44,256 bases of DNA, taken from contig CABYPE010000006.1 in the NCBI GenBank assembly GCA_902520685.1, positions 1-44,256 of the forward strand. Direction: 5' to 3'. The stretch is from an uncultured Pelagibacteraceae bacterium (GTDB lineage: Bacteria; Pseudomonadota; Alphaproteobacteria; Pelagibacterales; Pelagibacteraceae). Both the position numbers and the translations under genes were made by a program. Each line of letters starts with the position of its first letter. Within the stretch, counting starts at the first letter, position 1. Under the pieces are notes generated by a model. That model did not search any database. It was not told the DNA's origin and saw only the letters and a program-made list of their open reading frames with translations. Positions 37,597 to 44,256 of the stretch are shown piece by piece.

Positions 37597-38931
37597 TTAC
37601 TGTCCATATAAGAGAGTTGGCAACCAGAGAGCAATTTTTGGAAAAATAATGATTAAGATTAGACCTATAACTTGTAAGACCATAAATTGCATCATTCCAT
37701 AATAAATATCTTTTAAGTCCCATTCTGGAACTACTCCTTTCAAAAAATACGCAGATAACGCAACAGGTGGTGATAACCAAGCGGTCTGTAAATTGACTGC
37801 AACTAAAATTGCAAACCAGGTTAAATTAAACCCTAAAGCCTCTATTAAAGGTAATATTATTGGAACAATAATCATAACTATTGGAACCCACTCTAAGGGC
37901 CATCCCAATAAGAAAATCATAACCATTACCATCGCTAAGATAAGATATTTGTTCATTTCCAAACCTAGTAAAAAATCTGTTAATAAAGTTGGGGTTCCTA
38001 ACCTTGCAAAAACAGCACCAAAGAAATTTGAAGCTGCAACTAAGACCATGATTAATGCTGTAATTTCTAAGGTTTTAACTAAAGCTTCTTGCAACTTAGA
38101 AAGTGTTAATTTTTTATAAGCCAAGGATAATAATAAAGCTCCCATTGCACCACAGCCCGCTGCTTCAGTTGGGGTTGCAAATCCAAAAAGAATACTTCCC
38201 AAGGCTGCAAAAACTAAAGCAGCTGGTGGGACTAATCCTAAAAAAAACTCCAACCAAACTTCTTTCATGCTTGACGCTCTCATTTCTTTTGGAAGTACAG
38301 GTCCAAGTTTTGGATTTAACATACATCTGATTGTTATGTAAGCAGCATATAAACTAGCAAGAAGAATTCCTGGTATTATCGCTGCAGCAAAAAGATCAAT
38401 TACTGGAATTTCCATAATTGGTCCCATAACAACAAGCATTATACTTGGGGGAATTAATATACCTAAAGTTCCACCAGCTGTAATTGTTCCTGCAGCAAGT
38501 TTAACATCATACCCAGATCTATTCATTGATTTTGCTGCCATTATTCCTAAAATTGTGACTGATGCTCCAACAATTCCTGTTGCTGCAGCGAATATGACAG
38601 ACACAAATAAAACTGCATAATATAAAGATCCTTTAACTTTAGCTAACATCATTTGAAATGCAGAAAATAATCTTTCCATTAGTCCAGCTTGCTCCATCAT
38701 GATCCCCATAAACACAAAGAGCGGGACCGCAGCTAGTGTTTGTTCAGTCATTACCATTGAAAACTGAAGAGTCATTAGATAAAAGACTAATTTTCCAAAT
38801 CCAAGATAACCAAAAACAAAACCTAAAAATATCAATGTAAAAGAAATTGGAAATCCAACAAAGATTGCAAAAAGCATTACTCCAACAAGTATAAAACCTA
38901 GATAAGCAGGATTTATAAACTCAGCTATCAT
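37597..38931 (-). CDS. dctM: TRAP transporter large permease DctM
   Basis: This is the main ion-coupled membrane subunit of a tripartite ATP-independent periplasmic transporter, 444 residues with about 12 helices. It shows the family sequence LAAVPLFVFMGIMMEQAGLMERLF, ATGIVGASVTILGIMAAKSM, GGTLGILIPPSIMLVVMGP and FGFATPTEAAGCGAMGALLL. The segment LLGWPLEWVPIVMIIVPIILP and the end of the protein are of the longer mannitol/chloroaromatic-type DctM group. Its ATG overlaps the dctQ stop (ATGA), so M and Q are coupled. Confidence 0.95.
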   Translation of the reverse strand: MIAEFINPAYLGFILVGVMLFAIFVGFPISFTLIFLGFVFGYLGFGKLVFYLMTLQFSMVMTEQTLAAVPLFVFMGIMMEQAGLMERLFSAFQMMLAKVKGSLYYAVLFVSVIFAAATGIVGASVTILGIMAAKSMNRSGYDVKLAAGTITAGGTLGILIPPSIMLVVMGPIMEIPVIDLFAAAIIPGILLASLYAAYITIRCMLNPKLGPVLPKEMRASSMKEVWLEFFLGLVPPAALVFAALGSILFGFATPTEAAGCGAMGALLLSLAYKKLTLSKLQEALVKTLEITALIMVLVAASNFFGAVFARLGTPTLLTDFLLGLEMNKYLILAMVMVMIFLLGWPLEWVPIVMIIVPIILPLIEALGFNLTWFAILVAVNLQTAWLSPPVALSAYFLKGVVPEWDLKDIYYGMMQFMVLQVIGLILIIIFPKIALWLPTLLYGQ

Positions 38932-39542
38932 TTACTCTCTCCAGGCCACTGACCTTTTTTTGCTGCCCAATAACTTTTAAGTAGTTCAGAGATGCCTTGT
39001 ATAAGTAAAAATATAATGCCTAACAGTAAGCAAGTTTTTATTGGCCACATATAAGGCATCCATGTTGTATCCATGCCCCTCTCACCTCTTTGAATAGATT
39101 CTCCTACGTAGCCTATCGTCATATAAAGAAATACGGATAATCCAGGAAAATAAAATAATAAATATAACCAAAAATCTATTAATCCTTGATTTTTAGTTTT
39201 AAAATTTCTATATAAAAAATCTGCTCTTATATGCACACCTCTCGAAAGCGCATATCCTGCACCTAACATGAAAAGAGCACCGTACAAAAACCTGCTTATA
39301 TCATAAGCCCAAATTGTAGGTGCATGAAATAATTTTCTAGCAAGGACTTCATAAGTCATCGCAAAAATAAGTGGCATTAAAATCCAGCAAACAACATTAC
39401 CAATCCGCTTACTAAATTTATCAATATTTACAATTGAGTTAGCCATCCACGATGGCATATCATCAGGCATTTTTCCAGAACCTCCTCGCCTTTCTGCTAT
39501 CATTTCATCTGATATATCCAGTTTGACGGGTTCGTTTGCCAT
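38928..39542 (-). CDS. dctQ: TRAP transporter small permease DctQ
   Basis: This is the small membrane subunit of the TRAP transporter, 204 residues with four helices. It has the conserved region FAMTYEVLARKLFHAPTIWAYDISRFLYGALFMLGAGYAL and HIRADFLYRNF. An N-terminal hydrophilic stretch of about 45 residues (with a Gly/Asp-rich start) precedes the first helix and is longer than in DctQ of Rhodobacter C4-dicarboxylate systems. It is separated from dctP by a hairpin terminator and overlaps dctM by 4 bases. Confidence 0.92.
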   Translation of the reverse strand: MANEPVKLDISDEMIAERRGGSGKMPDDMPSWMANSIVNIDKFSKRIGNVVCWILMPLIFAMTYEVLARKLFHAPTIWAYDISRFLYGALFMLGAGYALSRGVHIRADFLYRNFKTKNQGLIDFWLYLLFYFPGLSVFLYMTIGYVGESIQRGERGMDTTWMPYMWPIKTCLLLGIIFLLIQGISELLKSYWAAKKGQWPGESK

Positions 39543-39553
39543 AAGTTTAAATT

Positions 39554-39592
39554 AAAAAAAATTAGAGCGAACTGTAAAAGTCCGCTCTAATT
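39554..39592 (-). terminator. Rho-independent terminator between dctP and dctQ
   Basis: On the minus strand a perfect 10-bp stem (AATTAGAGCG with CGCTCTAATT, bases 39592-39583 and 39569-39560) encloses a 13-base loop and is followed by a run of T (39560-39554). It lies 21 bases after the dctP stop and 11 bases before the dctQ start. It should let only part of the transcripts proceed, giving more binding protein than permease. Structure is seen; partial readthrough is inferred from the gene layout. Confidence 0.8.
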
Positions 39593-39613
39593 AATATAAA
39601 GGTTACTTAATTA

Positions 39614-40708
39614 TTACTTTAATGTTGCAGCGTGAGCCATTCCAAGCTTCGCATTAGACATTTGAGCACCACTCCAGAATGGAACAGCAACATCAGCAAA
39701 GTCTTTCATTGAATCATAAACTTCTTTGAAAAATGCGTTTTTCTCTGCATTTTTATTCAATGTAGCTTTTGCAGCAGCCATATATTCTACGAAGTAGTCA
39801 GATGGAGTATCTTCTAATATTACTCCATGCTTAGTAGTTAATGTTTGTAAAGCTTTTCCATTTTCATAGATTCTGTAACTTAAAGATTTTGCTAATGAAG
39901 CATTAGCTGCAACCTCAAGAGACTTTTTCTCATGATCACTCATAGCTTTGTAAGTTTTTCCAGTAATGTAAAAGTCAGCATTTACTACTACTTGGTGTAG
40001 ACCTTGTAGGTAATAGTGCTTTAATACTTTTTGAAAACCAAATACCATATCTGGTTTTGGACAACACCACTCAGCAGCATCAATTGTACCTGCTTCTAAA
40101 GCTGGAAGAATATCTCCACCACCCATAGCTACAGATGCTATACCAATGTCTTTGTAAGTTTGTCCTGGAATTCCTGGAGGAGTTCTGAATTTATATTTTC
40201 TAAAGTCAGCCATATCTTTAATTGGTTTTGGAAACCAACCTAAAGCTTCAGGTCCAACTGGTTGCAACATAAACCCTTTGATGTCTCTTCCCATTTCTTT
40301 CCATAGCTGGTCGTATAATTCTTTACCACCACCATATTGGAACCAAGATAAGAACGCTAAGTTATCGATACCTACACCACCACCAGCTACTGGCGAACCA
40401 AATAACATAGCAGCAGGGTGATCTCCTGACCAATAGTGAGTCCATGCGAAACCACAATCAATCAATCCTTTATCCACAGCGTCTAAAGTTTCTTTTACCC
40501 CAACTACAGATCCTGCAGGCATAATTTCAAACTTAAGAGAACCGCTTGTCAAAGCTGTTACTGTGTCAGTAAAGTCTTTTAACATCTTAACTTCATCAGC
40601 TTTAGTGTTAAGAACTGTCTGACATTTTAGTGTTTTTGCTGCATTAGCGTTAGATATAAATCCAAGTACTAAAAACGTAGCAAATAACATTGAAATGATT
40701 TTTTTCAT
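39614..40708 (-). CDS. dctP: TRAP transporter periplasmic solute-binding protein DctP (TakP-like)
   Basis: This is the periplasmic ligand-binding subunit, 364 residues with a signal peptide of about 23 residues (cleavage after SNANA). The fold-specific sequences PAGSVVGVKETLDAVDKGLIDCGF and FRKYKFRTPPGIPGQTYKDIG are of the DctP type, where the Arg (R175) pairs with a carboxylate ligand. DAAEW (210-214) matches the TakP-like group, whose Glu-Trp pair binds sodium and 2-oxo acids in Rhodobacter TakP. Two cysteines follow it (C215, C216). The substrate is likely an organic acid, but this is inference. A strong Shine-Dalgarno, AGAGGA, precedes the ATG. Confidence 0.93.
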   Translation of the reverse strand: MKKIISMLFATFLVLGFISNANAAKTLKCQTVLNTKADEVKMLKDFTDTVTALTSGSLKFEIMPAGSVVGVKETLDAVDKGLIDCGFAWTHYWSGDHPAAMLFGSPVAGGGVGIDNLAFLSWFQYGGGKELYDQLWKEMGRDIKGFMLQPVGPEALGWFPKPIKDMADFRKYKFRTPPGIPGQTYKDIGIASVAMGGGDILPALEAGTIDAAEWCCPKPDMVFGFQKVLKHYYLQGLHQVVVNADFYITGKTYKAMSDHEKKSLEVAANASLAKSLSYRIYENGKALQTLTTKHGVILEDTPSDYFVEYMAAAKATLNKNAEKNAFFKEVYDSMKDFADVAVPFWSGAQMSNAKLGMAHAATLK

Positions 40709-40844
40709 TATTTTTCCTCTTGTTAGTTAAATTTAACGAAGCGAATACAATCAGAAAAATATAGGTGATACAAGTGACAATTGACTTATATGTGTTAAAG
40801 AAATGAACAGCAGGATAAAAATAAAAAAAACTATTCAACTTGAG

Positions 40845-42455
40845 ATGGAAAATTTTGATTATATCATAATTGGTGCAGGATCTGCAGGATGCGTTTTGGC
40901 TAACAGACTTTCATCAAATCCAAATAATAAAGTTCTTTTAATTGAAGCCGGTGGCAAAGATACTTATCCATGGATTCATATTCCAGTTGGATACTTTAAA
41001 ACAATGCACAACCCAAAAGTTGATTGGTGTTTTAAAACTGAACCTGATGAAACAATGAATAATAGATCAATTAGGTATCCAAGAGGAAAAACTTTAGGTG
41101 GAAGTTCCTCAATTAACGGACTTTTATGGATCAGAGGTCAAAAAGAGGATTACAATATATGGAGACAACTTGGTAATACTGGTTGGGGCTGGGATGATGT
41201 TTTGCCTTATTTTTTAAAATCAGAAAATAATGAGCTAGGAAAAAGTGAATTCCATAATGATAATGGTCCAATAACTGTTGCTAATAAAAAGATTGATTTA
41301 AAATTGCTGGATGAATTCCAAAATGCAGCTCAAGAATATGGAATACCTAAAACAAATGATTTTAATACTGGAGATAATTTTGGAATAGGTTTTTTTCAAT
41401 TCACTACAAGTTTTAATAAATCTGGGTTAAAGCTGAGATGTAGTGCTGCTAAAGGTTATCTTAATCCTGTTAAAAAAAGATCTAATTTAAAAATTATAGT
41501 TAATGCACATGTTCAAAAAATAAATTTTGAGGGAAAAAAAGCTTCAGGTGTAAATTATTATATTGGTGAAAAATTAAATACTGTAACTGCAAACAAAGAG
41601 GTAATTTTATCAGCTGGATCAATTGGATCTCCCCATATATTACAAGTTTCAGGAATTGGTGAAAGTGAGAAACTTAAAAATCTTGGTATAGATATTATTC
41701 ATGAGTTAAATGGTGTTGGAAAAAATCTACAAGATCATTTAATGTTTAGACCAGTTTATAAAGTTAAAAATTTAAAATCACTTAATAGAAAAGTTGAGAG
41801 CTTATTTGGAAGATTTTTAATGGGACTTGAATATCTTGTTAATCAAAGTGGACCAGTAACAATGGGTGCTAGCCAAGTATGTGGTTTTGTTAAAAGTGAT
41901 CATTCTAGAGCTACTCCTAATCTGCAGTTTCATGTTTCGCCTGTTAGCACAGACATATTAGGTGTTACACCAATGCATAATTTTGAAGGCATTACTCCTA
42001 CAGTCGCAAATGTAAGACCAACAAGTAGAGGTGAAATAAATATTGTTAGCAAAGACAGTAGAATTTATCCTAAAATTAAAATGAATTATTTATCTACTGA
42101 TGATGATAGAAAGGTTGCAGCTCAAGGACTAAAAATAGTTAGAAAAATAATGTTAGAAACAGAAACTTTCAAACAATATGATCCTGAAGAATATAGACCA
42201 GGTGTACATATAACTGATGATGAAGAATTAGTTAAAGCAGGTTCTGATTTTACTCAAACAATTTTTCATCCAGTTGGAACTTGTAAAATGGGCAATGATG
42301 ATATGGCTGTGGTTGATAATTCCTTAAAAGTAAGAGGAATTAAAAACTTAAGAGTAATAGATGCATCAATCATGCCTAACATTACATCAGGAAATACAAA
42401 TGCTCCCACAATTATGATTGCGGAAAAAGGTGCAGACATGATACTACAGCAATAA
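40845..42455 (+). CDS. GMC family FAD-dependent oxidoreductase (choline dehydrogenase-like)
   Basis: This flavoenzyme oxidises an alcohol, 536 residues. The start at 40845 (MENFDYIIIGAGSAGC) fits the family, which opens with the FAD dinucleotide motif; an ATG 14 codons upstream (40803) adds a Lys-rich stretch without known role. Further motifs: YPRGKTLGGSSSINGLLWIRG (GMC signature 1), SAGSIGSPHILQVSGIG (signature 2) and the C-terminal HPVGTCKMG with the catalytic histidine, then SGNTNAPTIMIAEKGADMI. It resembles choline/alcohol dehydrogenases, but substrate cannot be set by this alone. It lies divergent from dctP and its stop overlaps the TerC start by one base. Confidence 0.93.
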   Translation: MENFDYIIIGAGSAGCVLANRLSSNPNNKVLLIEAGGKDTYPWIHIPVGYFKTMHNPKVDWCFKTEPDETMNNRSIRYPRGKTLGGSSSINGLLWIRGQKEDYNIWRQLGNTGWGWDDVLPYFLKSENNELGKSEFHNDNGPITVANKKIDLKLLDEFQNAAQEYGIPKTNDFNTGDNFGIGFFQFTTSFNKSGLKLRCSAAKGYLNPVKKRSNLKIIVNAHVQKINFEGKKASGVNYYIGEKLNTVTANKEVILSAGSIGSPHILQVSGIGESEKLKNLGIDIIHELNGVGKNLQDHLMFRPVYKVKNLKSLNRKVESLFGRFLMGLEYLVNQSGPVTMGASQVCGFVKSDHSRATPNLQFHVSPVSTDILGVTPMHNFEGITPTVANVRPTSRGEINIVSKDSRIYPKIKMNYLSTDDDRKVAAQGLKIVRKIMLETETFKQYDPEEYRPGVHITDDEELVKAGSDFTQTIFHPVGTCKMGNDDMAVVDNSLKVRGIKNLRVIDASIMPNITSGNTNAPTIMIAEKGADMILQQ

Positions 42456-43048
42456 TGTTTGCAGAATTTTTTTCACCAGAACAAATCGCAATTTTAACTC
42501 AAATTATTTTTATTGATTTAGTTTTAGCAGGAGATAACGCAATAATCATTGGAATGGTTGCCTCTAAGTTTCCATTAGAGCAAAGAAAAAAAATTATATT
42601 TTGGGGAATAGGTGGAGCTGTAGTTCTCCGAATAATACTAACTTTACTTACTGCATATCTTTTACAAATTACAGGCTTGAGACTAATCGGTGGATTATTG
42701 CTTCTTTATATAGTCTATAAACTTTATGTAGATGTAATTAAAGGTTCTGAAATTGAAGAAAATATAAAAGTTGATAACTCTAGTTTATTTAAGGCGATTT
42801 GGACTGTTTTGTTAGCTGATTTTACAATGAGCTTAGACAATGTACTTGGAGTCGCTGGAGCAGCAGGTGAACATTATGTATTACTTATTTTTGGATTAAT
42901 TTTATCTATTATTTTAATGGCGACGGCAGCAACTTTGATTTCTGGATGGATAAAAAAATACAAATGGATTGCATGGGTTGGATTATTAGCAATATTCATT
43001 GTTGCTATTGAATTGATTTACACAGATATTAAAATATTATTTTTATAA
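42455..43048 (+). CDS. TerC family integral membrane protein
   Basis: The 197-residue protein has about seven helices. The family motifs DLVLAGDNAIIIGM (residues 21-34) and LADFTMSLDNVLGVAGAA (conserved aspartates in the membrane) are both present. Members of this YjbE/TerC-type group are proposed metal-ion exporters, for instance of manganese during co-translational loading, but this one has no direct evidence. Its ATG overlaps the GMC gene stop (TAATG), and its end overlaps the next SDR start by one base, so it is in a four-gene plus-strand operon. Confidence 0.9.
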   Translation: MFAEFFSPEQIAILTQIIFIDLVLAGDNAIIIGMVASKFPLEQRKKIIFWGIGGAVVLRIILTLLTAYLLQITGLRLIGGLLLLYIVYKLYVDVIKGSEIEENIKVDNSSLFKAIWTVLLADFTMSLDNVLGVAGAAGEHYVLLIFGLILSIILMATAATLISGWIKKYKWIAWVGLLAIFIVAIELIYTDIKILFL

Positions 43049-43815
43049 TGTATTTAAAAAGTTATAACCTTAAGAACAAAACAGCTTTAGTTACTGGTGC
43101 AGGTAAAGGACTAGGAAGAGCTTGCGCCATTGCTCTTGCAGAAGCTGGTGCAAATTTAGTAATTATTAGCAGAACACAAAAAGACTTGAATGAAGTTTCA
43201 AAAAAAGTAAAGAAACTTAGAAGTAAATGTAAGTCTTATGTCTGTGACATTACAAATTACAATGAAATAAAAGAAATAATTAACAAACAACCAAAGATAG
43301 ATATTTTAATAAATAACGCTGGCAACAATATTCCAGAGCATTTTACAAAAGTTAAAACAAAAAATATGGAATATCTGGTTAAAATAAACACTATAGCTAC
43401 ATTTAACCTTGCTCAGCTCTGTGCTCTTAAAATGATTAAATCAAAAAATCGAAAAAAGATTGGAGGCGCTATTGTTAACATGTCTTCACAAATGGGTCAT
43501 GTGGGAGGACCTATCAGAAGTGTTTATAATATGAACAAATGGGGATTAGAAGGACTTACAAAAGGAATGTCTTTAGATTTAGCAAAATATAATATTAGAG
43601 TAAACACAGTGTGTCCTACATTTGTAGTCACACCTATGACTAAAAATTTTTTAAAAAATAAAAAATTTAAAAGAGAAACACTCAATAATATTCCTCTTGG
43701 TAGATTTGCAGAACTTTCTGAAATATCTTCAGCGGTTGTTTTTCTTGCATCCGATGCTGCATCTATGATTACAGGAACTTCATTATTGGTTGATGGTGGA
43801 TGGACTGCAAAATAA
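43048..43815 (+). CDS. Short-chain dehydrogenase/reductase (SDR)
   Basis: This classical SDR oxidoreductase has 255 residues. The nucleotide loop is TGAGKGLG, the second strand ends IISRTQ (Ser/Arg, favouring NADP), then NNAGNN, catalytic serine in NMSSQMG, and YNMNK as the Tyr-Lys pair. The C-terminal GTSLLVDGGWTAK is standard. It differs from the SDR at 35357, so the two are not duplicates. The start overlaps the TerC stop, and the M23 peptidase frame starts 16 bases before its end. Confidence 0.93.
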   Translation: MYLKSYNLKNKTALVTGAGKGLGRACAIALAEAGANLVIISRTQKDLNEVSKKVKKLRSKCKSYVCDITNYNEIKEIINKQPKIDILINNAGNNIPEHFTKVKTKNMEYLVKINTIATFNLAQLCALKMIKSKNRKKIGGAIVNMSSQMGHVGGPIRSVYNMNKWGLEGLTKGMSLDLAKYNIRVNTVCPTFVVTPMTKNFLKNKKFKRETLNNIPLGRFAELSEISSAVVFLASDAASMITGTSLLVDGGWTAK

Positions 43816-44256
43816 TTTCTAGATTATTATTCTTAATAATCCTTTTTTTTACAACACAATTAAATGCAATTGAATTTAAAGGTAAATTTTTACAAGGTCA
43901 CTATATTATTGGAATTACTGATCCAGCTGCAAAAATCATAGTAGGCAAAAAAGAAGTTAGAGTTTCAAAAGATGGTTTCTTTGTATTTGGAATAGACCGA
44001 GATAGAAAATTTGATATCAATATTACTAAAGTTATTAACGAGAAAAAAGAGGTAATAACAAAAAAAGTTTTAAAAAGGAGATACAATATTCAAAGAATTG
44101 ATGGTTTAGAGGAAAGTAAAGTTACTCCACCTGAGTCTGTTTATAAAAGAATTAAGGAAGAAAATAATAAGATTGGGGAAGCTAGAGCGATTAATTCCAA
44201 CTTACCTTTTTTCAAAAATCAATTTATTATGCCGGTAGAAGGTATAATTAGTGGAG
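43800..44256 (+). CDS. M23 family peptidase, N-terminal part (runs off the window)
   Basis: The frame opens at ATG 43800-43802 inside the SDR gene (overlap 16 bases) and stays open to the window end, giving 152 codons. A signal peptide is evident: MDCKIISR followed by a Leu/Ile/Phe core and probable cleavage after residue 24 (QLNA). The exported part starts IEFKGKFLQGHYIIGITDPA and later reads PPESVYKRIKEENNKIGEAR and FIMPVEGIISG, the sequence that precedes the LytM/M23 zinc peptidase domain in alphaproteobacterial proteins I recall. The catalytic domain lies beyond the window, so activity is an inference. It would act on peptidoglycan in the periplasm. Confidence 0.8.
   Translation, partial: MDCKIISRLLFLIILFFTTQLNAIEFKGKFLQGHYIIGITDPAAKIIVGKKEVRVSKDGFFVFGIDRDRKFDINITKVINEKKEVITKKVLKRRYNIQRIDGLEESKVTPPESVYKRIKEENNKIGEARAINSNLPFFKNQFIMPVEGIISG

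Noticed and set aside
37568..37780. A 70-residue minus-strand frame over the end of dctM
   Set aside because: It is a shifted-frame shadow of dctM without recognisable protein features.
1..44256. Search for CRISPR arrays, insertion sequences, phage genes, toxin-antitoxin pairs, attachment-site repeats and defence systems
   Set aside because: No regular repeats, transposase or integrase motifs were found, and the tRNA 3' ends are not repeated nearby. The region looks like conserved core genome.

Overview
The window is a 44 kb stretch of very AT-rich, tightly packed bacterial chromosome. Protein content, gene order and compactness fit an alphaproteobacterium of the SAR11 clade (Pelagibacterales). 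The evidence is the complete 14-gene nuoA-N cluster, RNase J, a DUF1467 protein, a short prolyl-tRNA synthetase, TRAP transporters, Lys/Ile/Asn-rich proteins and one- to seventeen-base gene overlaps almost everywhere. The clade assignment is an inference from recognised sequences; no search was run.

Layout. Bases 1-31765 are nearly all on the minus strand and should be read from right to left. Transcription enters at a tRNA-Leu(TAG) and passes through the protein quality-control genes tig, clpP, clpX and lon, then tRNA-Val(TAC) and tRNA-Asp(GTC). Next comes the NADH dehydrogenase (complex I) cluster nuoABCDEFGHIJKLMN. It continues without real gaps into birA, coaX, rnj, a DUF1467 gene, proS, lolC/E, lolD and dnaE, and ends with rpsB and tsf (tsf is cut by the window edge). 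The rpsB leader contains a candidate pseudoknot that would hide its ribosome binding site.

Bases 31854-35360 are a patchwork of small genes on both strands: a DUF1289 gene broken by an in-frame stop, small membrane, secreted and basic proteins, a secreted histidine phosphatase, a family 5 uracil-DNA glycosylase, ybgC and a DUF3047 protein. Neighbouring genes here overlap tail to tail, and one divergent pair has start codons only 2 bases apart.

Bases 35357-44256 are metabolic and transport genes. On the minus strand a TRAP transporter (dctP, then a terminator hairpin, then dctQ and dctM) is followed by an NCS1-family permease and a short-chain dehydrogenase. On the plus strand a GMC oxidoreductase, a TerC-family membrane protein, a second short-chain dehydrogenase and the start of an M23 peptidase overlap head to tail.

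How it works together: complex I supplies proton-motive force; Tig/ClpXP/Lon maintain proteins; RpsB/Tsf/ProS/tRNAs serve translation; LolCDE moves lipoproteins; the TRAP, NCS1 and oxidoreductase genes suggest uptake and oxidation of small organic substrates that cannot be named from sequence. I see no phage, IS element, CRISPR array or defence system. The best leads for new biology are the rpsB leader RNA, the interrupted DUF1289 gene, the unannotated small proteins and the 2-bp divergent promoter arrangement.
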